Below, in pieces: positions 24,417-31,312 of a stretch of DNA of 35,712 nt (its first letter is position 1; each line of letters starts with the position of its first letter). The notes beneath the pieces are model-generated. The model worked only from the letters and a program-made list of their open reading frames with translations. It ran no database searches and was not told the origin of the DNA. A program made the position numbers and the translations under genes. The DNA comes from an uncultured Acidobacteriia bacterium (lineage in GTDB: Bacteria; Acidobacteriota; Terriglobia; Bryobacterales; Bryobacteraceae): the NCBI GenBank assembly GCA_903900705.1, contig CAIUOG010000026.1, forward strand, positions 1 to 35,712, in the 5' to 3' direction.

Positions 24417-24949
24417 ATCACGATTTCAATAAACGGTTGATTGCCCACATAAACGGACGGCGTTTTCGAAACACCCCGGGCCACAGCCGCCATGTAATCC
24501 TGATCAATCAGCCCCAGCAACCGCGAATCCGTGATCGACTTTTCAATCGCCACTTCATCCAGCTGATTGCGCCGGGCGAACTCACGAATCCAGACTCGGA
24601 AACTGGCAGGCGAAAGGTGGTTCTGCTCCGAGAGCAGCTCGCGCCGAAAAACGATGCCGAGGCCGTGATTCTGCTCATACACCCAGCGCGCCACCACCGC
24701 CGCCTGCCTCGCCCAGTCATGCTTTGGCAAAGGAAAATCCCGATGCAAAAACGCCACCTTCGAACCGTAGCGTGGCAGAATCTTCTCGTCCATCAGCGTT
24801 CGAAACGTCTGACAATCACTGCACTGCAGATCTTCGTAGATGATCACCTTAACCGGGCTGGAAGGATTCCCCTCCACAATCTCCGGCTTCGCCCCGTACA
24901 GGCTGACCGCACAGCAAAGTACGGTCAGCAAAGCAAACAAGTAGCTCAT
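24371..24949 (-). CDS. Exported thioredoxin-fold protein, DsbA-like
   Basis: A 192-residue protein with a signal peptide (1-20) and a DsbA-type thioredoxin fold. VKVIIYEDLQCSDCQTFRTL holds the CxxC pair (Cys43, Cys46), and the cis-proline loop is SKTPSVYVGN. It should form or exchange disulfides in periplasmic proteins, or act as a binding variant, since CSDC is not the usual CPHC. The start overlaps the stop of the glycine-zipper gene (ATGA), so the two are coupled. Confidence 0.88.
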   Translation of the reverse strand: MSYLFALLTVLCCAVSLYGAKPEIVEGNPSSPVKVIIYEDLQCSDCQTFRTLMDEKILPRYGSKVAFLHRDFPLPKHDWARQAAVVARWVYEQNHGLGIVFRRELLSEQNHLSPASFRVWIREFARRNQLDEVAIEKSITDSRLLGLIDQDYMAAVARGVSKTPSVYVGNQPFIEIVIYEDLAKALDVELGR

Positions 24950-25758
24950 ATCTGGGCAGGAACCTGCAGCCGGAAGCTCAGTCGGGTTTCAGACGGAATC
25001 CGGACCTGCTGCCCGCTTGTCAGAATCTCGGTTGCACCGCCCAGCGCGCCGCCGGAGGCCGCGCCAATCGCCGCACCCTTACCGCCGCCGGCAAGCGCTC
25101 CGATGATCGCGCCTACCGCCGCGCCACCACCCACAACGCCCGCGGTCCGGTTACCCCTTGAAGCGCTCTCCGTCCGCACATCCGTCGTCGTCACATCCAC
25201 CATCCGCCCCTCCACGTTGATCGAGACCAGCGCCATCGTGAGGACCGCACGACCTTCAAATTTCCCGGACTGCTGCTCTTCCACCAGCTTGGTGACCACA
25301 TCCGCGCCCCGCGGAATTACCTGCCGGTCCCCCACCACCACCGGCTCATCCAGGCTCGCGCGGAAGGTCTGTCCCCTGCGAGCAGTCTGAGAATTCACCG
25401 CGTCGATCATCCGGACGGTGATCCGCGTATCCGCCGGCAATGTGATCCCGAGCGGCCCGCCCGAGCCCGGGTAGTTCTGTCCGCCACGATACGCGCCGCC
25501 ATCCCGGTCAAACCGGGAGTCCGCGGAAGGTGGCGGAGGCGGGGCCGGAGGGCCGCCACCCTCATCGTTGAACGAAATGGAGCGAATCTGGTCGATTTCG
25601 AAAGTCTGCACCCCTCCGTTCACATCCATCCGAACCTGCCGCGCCGTGCCGCCAAGGTATGTACCCTGCACCACCGCGCCGTTGCGGAGCATCAGCCGGT
25701 CGGCGCTTGCCAACCCGGATACCGCCAGAATCAATACCGAAAGAGTAAGAATACGCAT
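24946..25758 (-). CDS. Exported glycine-zipper protein
   Basis: A 270-residue protein from ATG 25758 (MRILTLSVLILAVSGLASA), which gives a good signal peptide; the frame extends upstream without need. Residues 20-70 form a small beta domain (LMLRNGAVVQGTYLGGTARQ), followed by a Pro-rich linker and a second beta domain at 100-200. Residues about 205-245 are a glycine zipper (VGGGAAVGAIIGALAGGG), which inserts in membranes or oligomerises. Proteins of this type are common in Acidobacteria but uncharacterised. Confidence 0.75.
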   Translation of the reverse strand: MRILTLSVLILAVSGLASADRLMLRNGAVVQGTYLGGTARQVRMDVNGGVQTFEIDQIRSISFNDEGGGPPAPPPPPSADSRFDRDGGAYRGGQNYPGSGGPLGITLPADTRITVRMIDAVNSQTARRGQTFRASLDEPVVVGDRQVIPRGADVVTKLVEEQQSGKFEGRAVLTMALVSINVEGRMVDVTTTDVRTESASRGNRTAGVVGGGAAVGAIIGALAGGGKGAAIGAASGGALGGATEILTSGQQVRIPSETRLSFRLQVPAQI

Positions 25759-25836
25759 AAAAATCTCCGTTTGAACCCTGTCCTTTGGACCCGCCCGCTG
25801 CCTCACAGGTTGCAGAAAACACGAACGCGCAGGGAC

Positions 25837-26712
25837 TCAGCCCCGTTTGGAGCGTTCGGCCTTTACAATCCCTGGTGCCATCTCCGCCACCACTTCCCTG
25901 CCATTTGAAAACGCAATCGCGTAGGCCTCCCGCTTCTCCTGCGTCGAAAGCCCGGCTCCGGTTCGGTTGACCTTTTCCAGACCCAGGCCCACCACGTAAG
26001 TGCCGGCAAAAGCCACAGCCGCTTTCGGAATCAGACCACCGCCCAACGGGATCTTTCCCACCAGTTCCCTTGCAATGGCGCGCCAGCCAAAGGCTCCGGC
26101 CACAATCGCCGCGATATCGAACTTCTGCTCGCTGTACCCAACCGGCCTGCCATAAGCCGCCGCAAGGCGCAGGGCGAGCCGAATCTGGTTCATGGTCAGG
26201 AATGCGGTGTCGGTGGCAAACTCTCCCACGGCCCACGGGAGTTCAATCACGTTGGGAATCACATTGGGTAACGCGGTAACGAGTGAGAACATCGCGTTCT
26301 CCCGCGCTGTTCGCTGAATCAGGCGGTGCGCCACCGGCTCCCGAAAGAGGGGAAATGTCCGGGCCAGCGCCAGTTCGAGCTGCGCATTCTCCCCCACGAT
26401 CAGGTCCGCCAGTGAATCAGCGCCCTCCGGTTCAAACAGATAGCCGTTGCGGGGAACTGGAATGCCCGGCTCACAAAGAACAAAATCGTAACGACTGGCC
26501 CCGGAGGCGCCGGCATGGATACTCCGAAGCGCCTGCGTGCGCGCAAAACTTTCCATGGCCGGGGGAGCCAGAAATGCTTCCATACGGCGATAGCCCTCAT
26601 CCCCGGCCGCGAGCAGACCCACATTCAGATCCTGCCACGCCTCCCCCCGGATCGAGTCTCCGTCCAGGCTCGCGTACACTTTGCGGATGTCCTTCAAAAC
26701 ATTCAGCTGCAT
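25837..26712 (-). CDS. DUF697-like membrane-associated protein
   Basis: A 291-residue protein. The second half resembles DUF697: TDTAFLTMNQIRLALRLAAA, then YGRPVG, and a hydrophobic AAVAFAGTYVVGLGL. In other bacteria this module is attached to GTPases or to YcjF-like stress proteins, but no GTPase domain is present here. The first half (1-120) has no family I recognise. It is first in the minus-strand run with the glycine-zipper and DsbA-like genes, with a 78-base gap to the next. Confidence 0.6.
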   Translation of the reverse strand: MQLNVLKDIRKVYASLDGDSIRGEAWQDLNVGLLAAGDEGYRRMEAFLAPPAMESFARTQALRSIHAGASGASRYDFVLCEPGIPVPRNGYLFEPEGADSLADLIVGENAQLELALARTFPLFREPVAHRLIQRTARENAMFSLVTALPNVIPNVIELPWAVGEFATDTAFLTMNQIRLALRLAAAYGRPVGYSEQKFDIAAIVAGAFGWRAIARELVGKIPLGGGLIPKAAVAFAGTYVVGLGLEKVNRTGAGLSTQEKREAYAIAFSNGREVVAEMAPGIVKAERSKRG

Positions 26713-26737
26713 CAGGTGTCTCAGGCTTCATCTTAAC

Positions 26738-26767
26738 GCCCGGGAGACGGGCAAAGCACTCCCGGGC
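26738..26767. repeat. GC-rich inverted repeat between divergent genes
   Basis: Arms gcccgggag (26738-26746) and ctcccgggc (26759-26767) are perfectly complementary over nine bases with a 12-base loop. There is no T-tract on either side, so a regulatory hairpin or operator is more likely than a terminator. Confidence 0.55.
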
Positions 26768-26797
26768 CTGAGAGGACCTGTGCAAAAATGAATCGTC

Positions 26798-26962
26798 GTG
26801 AAGAAACGCCTCCCCAGCGCGATGCTCGCGTACGGAATCCTGATCGCCCTTTCCTGCTGGCGGCTGCACGGTCGCGTTCTGGCAGCGGTTCTGGTAATCT
26901 TCGCGGGCCTCATCGCCAGGACGCTCCTCTCGTTCAAAACCACCGGACACATCCCGGATTGA
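26798..26962 (+). CDS. Small putative two-helix membrane protein
   Basis: GTG 26798 opens a 54-residue frame ending at TGA 26960-26962, below common ORF length limits. It has a Lys/Arg-rich start, then two hydrophobic stretches (SAMLAYGILIALSCW and VLAAVLVIFAGLIA) separated by a short basic turn, as in small membrane proteins. An in-frame stop just upstream fixes the start. I see no ribosome binding site, so expression is uncertain. Apart from this ORF and the inverted repeat at 26738-26767, the stretch 26713-27110 holds only a weak promoter-like pair (TTGAAA at 27037, CAAAAT at 27062). Confidence 0.4.
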   Translation: MKKRLPSAMLAYGILIALSCWRLHGRVLAAVLVIFAGLIARTLLSFKTTGHIPD

Positions 26963-27110
26963 AACAGAAAATCCGGTTCTGAAATCCCACTATGAAACGC
27001 ACCCTGGCAGATTCCTGACGGGGAACCCGTAACTACTTGAAATCATGAGGGCTCGGACCGCCAAAATTTTGGCGCTTCTCTTGCAATTGTCATGTGCGGC
27101 GGACACACCC

Positions 27111-27875
27111 ATGACCCCTCAACCCGAACGAGACAGACTACAGGAAACAACATTAGAAAGCGACCGCGACCGGTTGGTCCTGCAAAATCTCCCTCTCGTT
27201 CGGGCCATTGCGGTGAGAGTCTACGAAAATCTCCCCGTACACGTGGAATTGGATGACCTGATTCATGCCGGAATCCTCGGATTGTTCGATGCGGCCCTGA
27301 AATACGACAACAACAAGCAGGTCACCTTCCAGAGCTACGCCAAACACAGAATCAAGGGCGCCATCCTCGACAGCCTTCGCGACCTGGACTGGGCCTCCCG
27401 CGACCTTCGTCGGCGGCACAAACGGCTGGAAGAGATCACCCGGGAACTGGCAGCCACCATGGAGCGAAATCCCACGGAAGCCGAAATCGCCGAAAAAATG
27501 GGCATGGATGTCGAACGCTGGCGTCAGGTCGCGGTGGAACTCCGGATGGTCGGCCTCATGTCCGCCTCCAGCCGGGCGCCCGAGAATGAAAACCAGACGG
27601 TACCCGAGTTCCCCGCAACCAATGACCTGAACCCGGATGTCCTCACCGGACAGCGAGAAGTGCGGTCCATTCTGGCCACGGCCATGAAAGGCCTGCCCGA
27701 ACGCTACCAGGCGGTGATCCATCACTATTACGCCGGGGGAAGAACCATGCGGGAAATCGGCGATGCGCTGGGTATCAATGAAAGCCGCGTTTCGCAGATT
27801 CACAAGGCAGCACTGGAACGGATGAACGAGACCCTGCAGGCAGCCGGGATTCACTCCACTGACAGCATTCTCTAG
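27111..27875 (+). CDS. FliA/WhiG-type RNA polymerase sigma factor
   Basis: A 254-residue sigma factor from ATG 27111; the frame opens at 27045 but the extra 22 residues look like a chance hydrophobic extension. It has region 2 (YENLPVHVELDDLIHAGILG, then FQSYAKHRIKGAILDSLRDL), region 3 (TMERNPTEAEIAEKMGM) and region 4 (GRTMREIGDALGINESRVSQ). Having region 3 but no region 1.1 and the IKGAILDSLRDLDW motif place it with sigma-28, which reads late flagellar and chemotaxis genes. motA and motB 16 kb away fit a motile cell. No FlgM gene is adjacent. Confidence 0.9.
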   Translation: MTPQPERDRLQETTLESDRDRLVLQNLPLVRAIAVRVYENLPVHVELDDLIHAGILGLFDAALKYDNNKQVTFQSYAKHRIKGAILDSLRDLDWASRDLRRRHKRLEEITRELAATMERNPTEAEIAEKMGMDVERWRQVAVELRMVGLMSASSRAPENENQTVPEFPATNDLNPDVLTGQREVRSILATAMKGLPERYQAVIHHYYAGGRTMREIGDALGINESRVSQIHKAALERMNETLQAAGIHSTDSIL

Positions 27876-27915
27876 ATTTTCTTATTGCTTCGGGGAAACC
27901 GCAGAGTGGATGATT

Positions 27916-27991
27916 TGGTGGACGGAAAGGGATTCGAACCCTCGACCCCCGCGATGCGAACGCGGTGCTCTCCCAACTGAGCTATCCGCCC
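27916..27991 (-). tRNA. tRNA-Ala (anticodon CGC)
   Basis: On the minus strand the cloverleaf is complete: acceptor GGGCGGA/TCCGTCC with the G3-U70 pair that defines alanine identity, D arm GCTC/GAGC, anticodon stem CCGCG/CGCGG with loop TTCGCAT (anticodon CGC, codon GCG), T arm with GTTCGAA-type loop, and an encoded CCA end. A TATATT-like -10 element on the same strand (28012-28017) lies about 20 bases upstream and overlaps the leader of the methyltransferase gene. Confidence 0.97.
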
Positions 27992-28021
27992 ACTCGTGCG
28001 CGAACAATTACAATATAACAG

Positions 28022-28777
28022 ATGACCTTGAGTAGCGACGAATCGCAGCGGAACGTGTCTGCGGAAAGCGCCAAAACCCCTTTAAATACAGCCTCCGGGA
28101 GAGTGCCGGACCCCGCCGTGGTGGAGAAAATGCGCCGCGAGTGGGATGAAAGAGCAAAAGAAAATGCGCGCTACTACGTTGCCACGGCCAAAGAGAGCTG
28201 GAGCGATGAGGAGTATTTCGATTCCGGCAGGGAAAACGTAGCCCGCGAGATCCTCACGGACATGGGCAACGTCTGCCAGGGCAGAGACCCGAAAGACCTC
28301 ACCGTCCTCGAAATCGGATGCGGCTCGGGCCGTATCACCCGAGCCCTGGCCGAGGTCTTCGGTCAGGTCTACGCCGTGGACATCAGCGGGGAAATGATCC
28401 GCCAGGCCAAAGAAACACTCAAAGACCAGTCCAACGCCAAAGTCTTCCAGAACAATGGATCAGACCTCCAGGTCCTCGGTGACATTCAGGCGGACTTCGC
28501 ATTTTCCTACATCGTCTTTCAGCACATCCCAAGCCGTGACGTGATTTATAGCTACGTGCGGGAAGTCTGCCGGCTGTTGCGGCCCGGCGGCCTCTTCAAA
28601 TTCCAGGTGCAGGGGGACGACAGCATGCTCACCACACCGGAAGACACATGGCTCGGCGTGCCCTTTTCCGACGCAGACGCCGTCGCCATGGCGGAGAGTT
28701 GCGGCTTTGAAGCGCGATACCGCCACGGCGCCGGCAGCCAGTATTTCTGGCTTTGGTTTTTTAAGCCTCTGGCCTGA
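28022..28777 (+). CDS. Class I SAM-dependent methyltransferase
   Basis: A 251-residue protein. Motif I is VLEIGCGSGRITRAL (95-109), the acidic residue after strand 2 is Asp120 (VYAVDIS), and later motifs include FSYIVFQHIP and LLRPGGLFKFQVQG. It belongs to the large Methyltransf_11/25 group, whose substrates cannot be deduced. The first 50 residues are polar with WDERAKENARYYV, a motif common in small-molecule methyltransferases. No ribosome site is obvious. It stands between the tRNA and a terminator hairpin. Confidence 0.92.
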   Translation: MTLSSDESQRNVSAESAKTPLNTASGRVPDPAVVEKMRREWDERAKENARYYVATAKESWSDEEYFDSGRENVAREILTDMGNVCQGRDPKDLTVLEIGCGSGRITRALAEVFGQVYAVDISGEMIRQAKETLKDQSNAKVFQNNGSDLQVLGDIQADFAFSYIVFQHIPSRDVIYSYVREVCRLLRPGGLFKFQVQGDDSMLTTPEDTWLGVPFSDADAVAMAESCGFEARYRHGAGSQYFWLWFFKPLA

Positions 28778-28808
28778 CCGCTCCCATCCCCTTCGCCAAA
28801 AACAGAAA

Positions 28809-28840
28809 CCGGCGGGTACCGGAGAACCCGGACCCGCCGG
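28809..28840 (-). terminator. Strong hairpin, terminator of the minus-strand Tat cluster
   Basis: Arms ccggcgggt (28809-28817) and acccgccgg (28832-28840) pair over nine bases, with a further CCGG/CCGG pairing inside. Reading the minus strand, it is followed by tttctgttttt, so it terminates the gene ending at 28865. On the plus strand no T-tract follows. Confidence 0.75.
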
Positions 28841-28864
28841 CAAGACTTCGATCCACAAACCTGC

Positions 28865-29122
28865 CTAAACAGTCTGCGACTTCTGCCTGGCGACTTCACT
28901 GCGCCGCCTCGCCCAATAACGTTTCATGCGCTCAGACACCTCCTGCCGCGCCGCCGCATCCATCGACTTACGGCCTCGGCGACTGCGCGGACGGACCGAC
29001 TCGGTGACTTTCCGGCCAGCCCCGGTAAACTTCCCCCGGGACCGGCCTTCCAACGCCCGAATGATCTGATCGATCTTGTTCCTTTCATCGATCAACACGT
29101 CGATCACCTTATACAAGTCCAT
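28865..29122 (-). CDS. Small basic coiled-coil protein
   Basis: An 85-residue protein from ATG 29122, with GGGAGG five bases upstream. Residues 1-28 (MDLYKVIDVLIDERNKIDQI) form an amphipathic helix suitable for dimerisation; the rest is strongly basic, with SRRGRKSMDAAARQEVSER and KRYWARRRSE. The last part resembles short C-terminal modules of acidobacterial proteins that may bind nucleic acid. Function unknown. It is 25 bases after tatC and probably in the same transcript. Confidence 0.7.
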   Translation of the reverse strand: MDLYKVIDVLIDERNKIDQIIRALEGRSRGKFTGAGRKVTESVRPRSRRGRKSMDAAARQEVSERMKRYWARRRSEVARQKSQTV

Positions 29123-29147
29123 CGCGCCTCCCACTTACATAAGCGGA

Positions 29148-30428
29148 TTATCTGACGAAAAGTGGCCACCGAAACACAACATGATAGCCATAATATTTCG
29201 CCACCAGCACGGAGATGATCGCCAGGGAGACCAGTACGATCATGAGCCATTTGAAGAACGTGCCCCACGGGAACCGACGTTTCTCACGCCGAAGCACAAG
29301 AATGTAGCTGGCGAAGATTCCAACGTAGAACAGAACGATCATCGGCGTCGCGAACAGCGTGAGATTGAAAACGTCTCCCGTCGGCGTAATAAACGCCGCC
29401 AGAATCACGATTGCCAGAATTGCGTACCGGCTGTGCCGAACCAGAAATGCCGGACTCGCGATATGCAGCAGCGTCAGCAGAAACAGCAGAATCGGGATTT
29501 CGAACACCACCCCGACGCCCAGCATCACGTCCACAAACAGGTCAAAGTACTCGTTGACGTTGACGCCCGGCTCGATTCCCTTGCCAATGCCCATCCCCAG
29601 CAGGAACTCCAGACCATAGCGGAAGGCGATGTAATAGGCGAAGAGTCCACCCACAATGAAGAGCCCCGCACTCGAAAGAACGAAGGGAACCGCATACCGC
29701 TTTTCTTTCTTATAGAGGCCCGGAGAGATGAACGCCCACACCTGATATAACACCCAGGGAGACGAAAGAAACACGGCAAACAACACCGGAACTTTCATCC
29801 ACATGATCTGGAAGGCGTCCATAGGCGAGATCAGCTTCAGAGTCGGCGGATTCACGTGCAGCGCCCGCAGCGCCGCGCCGGCGGGCTCGAATACGATCGC
29901 CCACAGTTCGTCACTGAACAAAAGACACAGAACGAAGGCCACACCCACCCCGGCCATCGCCAGAATCAAACGCTTGCGAAGTTCCTCCAGGTGTTCAAGG
30001 AAGCTCATCCGGGCCATCCCGTCATCTTCCTCATCCTCGGCGGGAGGATCCGGCGGCTTGGGAGGCGTACCACCACCTCCCAAAGACTGGGATGATTTCG
30101 AGGGGTCGGGGAGCGGCGTCAGACTCACCGGTTCCGCAGGTTGCCCCGAAGCAGACCAATCGTCGGTCTGCATGTAGGTCTCATCGTAATTGTTATATTC
30201 CGGCGGGCTCTCGTCGTAATGAGGACTGGCCATCACCTCGCCCGTCACGGAATGAGCGGGTTCCGAAGCAGCGGATTCGGAATGCTCCTCCGGCAATGGA
30301 GCATTGGCCGGAGGAGTGGCCGGATGAGTCGACGGATGCGTCGACGATGGTGCGGCCGGTGCAGTGGAATGAGGCGCAGTCTCGCCTGAAGGAGTCTCGG
30401 CTCCCTGCGGTTCGTCTGGAAATGACAT
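29148..30428 (-). CDS. tatC: Twin-arginine translocase subunit TatC with long N-terminal extension
   Basis: A 426-residue protein; a usual TatC has about 250. Residues about 140-385 are the TatC core: FLEHLEELRKRL, SSPWVLYQVWAFISPGLYKK, VVFEIPILLF and FITPTGDVFNLTLFATP are all conserved. TatC with TatA moves folded proteins bearing twin-arginine signals across the inner membrane. Two oddities: residues 1-135 are a Pro/Ser/Glu/Tyr-rich, acidic, low-complexity extension on the cytoplasmic side, and a seventh hydrophobic segment follows the sixth (WLMIVLVSLAIISVLVAKYY, about 393-412). The start ATG 30428 lies eight bases after tatA. Confidence 0.96.
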   Translation of the reverse strand: MSFPDEPQGAETPSGETAPHSTAPAAPSSTHPSTHPATPPANAPLPEEHSESAASEPAHSVTGEVMASPHYDESPPEYNNYDETYMQTDDWSASGQPAEPVSLTPLPDPSKSSQSLGGGGTPPKPPDPPAEDEEDDGMARMSFLEHLEELRKRLILAMAGVGVAFVLCLLFSDELWAIVFEPAGAALRALHVNPPTLKLISPMDAFQIMWMKVPVLFAVFLSSPWVLYQVWAFISPGLYKKEKRYAVPFVLSSAGLFIVGGLFAYYIAFRYGLEFLLGMGIGKGIEPGVNVNEYFDLFVDVMLGVGVVFEIPILLFLLTLLHIASPAFLVRHSRYAILAIVILAAFITPTGDVFNLTLFATPMIVLFYVGIFASYILVLRREKRRFPWGTFFKWLMIVLVSLAIISVLVAKYYGYHVVFRWPLFVR

Positions 30429-30436
30429 GGGCTGCT

Positions 30437-30961
30437 TTAGCTGTTTACCGGCTTCCCGGTGGCCACTGCGGGCGCTGCTTCCGGGGAAGCAACGCTGTGA
30501 CCCGGTTCGGAGTGCCCTGCGGCAACCGGCGTTTCTGAAACCCCGGCATGGTGTTCCACATGCCCGGACTCCAGATGACCGCTTGCGATAGAGCCGGCCG
30601 CCGCTTCAAGCTGAAGCGGAGCCGCTGACCCGGCGCCCAAAGTTGCGGATGCACCAGTTGTAGTCGTGTTGGTTACGGTTGAATCGTATGACCCGTCGTA
30701 ATACGACGAATCGTGAGAGGAATAGTCGTAGTTGTAACTATCGGGCTGATAGGTAGTCTGCGCCAGTTCCTTGATTCCGGTTTCCCGCTCCAGGTTGATC
30801 ATCTCGCGATCGAAAGTGGCCTTCAGCTCACTTTGCGCGCGGCGGAACTCTGTCATCGCCTTCCCGATCGTCTTGCCAAGCTTGGGCAGTTCCTTTGGCC
30901 CAAACAGCAGGAGAGCGAGAAAGAAGATGAGAATTAGTTCCTGTGTACCCAGGGGACCCAT
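30437..30961 (-). CDS. tatA: Twin-arginine translocase subunit TatA/TatB-type with long C-terminal extension
   Basis: A 174-residue protein; TatA is usually 60-90 residues. The N-terminal helix (ELILIFFLALLLFGPKELP) and the amphipathic helix (KLGKTIGKAMTEFRRAQSEL) with FGP hinge are typical of TatA; the longer amphipathic part has some TatB character. From about residue 70 on, the protein is low-complexity, first Tyr/Ser/Asp (YNYDYSSHDSSYYDGSYDS), then Thr/Ala, then Gly/His/Glu/Ser. This part is cytoplasmic in the known topology. First of the tatA-tatC pair. Confidence 0.93.
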   Translation of the reverse strand: MGPLGTQELILIFFLALLLFGPKELPKLGKTIGKAMTEFRRAQSELKATFDREMINLERETGIKELAQTTYQPDSYNYDYSSHDSSYYDGSYDSTVTNTTTTGASATLGAGSAAPLQLEAAAGSIASGHLESGHVEHHAGVSETPVAAGHSEPGHSVASPEAAPAVATGKPVNS

Positions 30962-31011
30962 GTTAAAGGTATAACCTCCACCTGTATTGTAATCCAGACC
31001 CGCGTTCCGAA

Positions 31012-31275
31012 TCAGTCGTCACTGGCGGCGGGTGAAAAACCGTTTGCCTCCAGAATCCCGACAGCCAGTTCCCGGGCTTCCGGCAGTACATAGAAGAACG
31101 CACCCACCCGCGTCCTCCGGAAGATCACGCCCCCGTGGTATTCATCCGCCTCCACACCATAATCGATTCCGGCCTGATCAAAAGCCGCTTCAAGCCTGGT
31201 CGCATCCTGAAGCTTCTTTGCGATGTAGAGCAACTGCGCTTCCCTGCCCTCAAAGAACTCCGCGTCTTTTTTCAT
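31012..31275 (-). CDS. Small DUF2007-like protein
   Basis: An 87-residue protein from ATG 31275, with GGAAAG upstream; in-frame starts up to 31326 would overlap dprA. The pattern LEAAFDQAGIDYGVEADE, a beta segment GVIFRRTRVGAFFYVLP and EARELAVGILEANGF recalls DUF2007, a small ACT-like fold proposed to be a signal-transducing module. The match is by pattern only. It is followed after 50 bases by tatA on the same strand and is divergent from dprA, with only 37 bases between starts. Confidence 0.55.
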   Translation of the reverse strand: MKKDAEFFEGREAQLLYIAKKLQDATRLEAAFDQAGIDYGVEADEYHGGVIFRRTRVGAFFYVLPEARELAVGILEANGFSPAASDD

Positions 31276-31312
31276 GAGAAACTTTCCGCCGCCGGCAACT
31301 ATGTTATCGAGC

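Noticed and set aside
27061-27072. Perfect palindrome ccaaaattttgg before the FliA-type gene
   Set aside because: Short and AT-centred, it may simply be part of a promoter; no second copy or partner site was seen.
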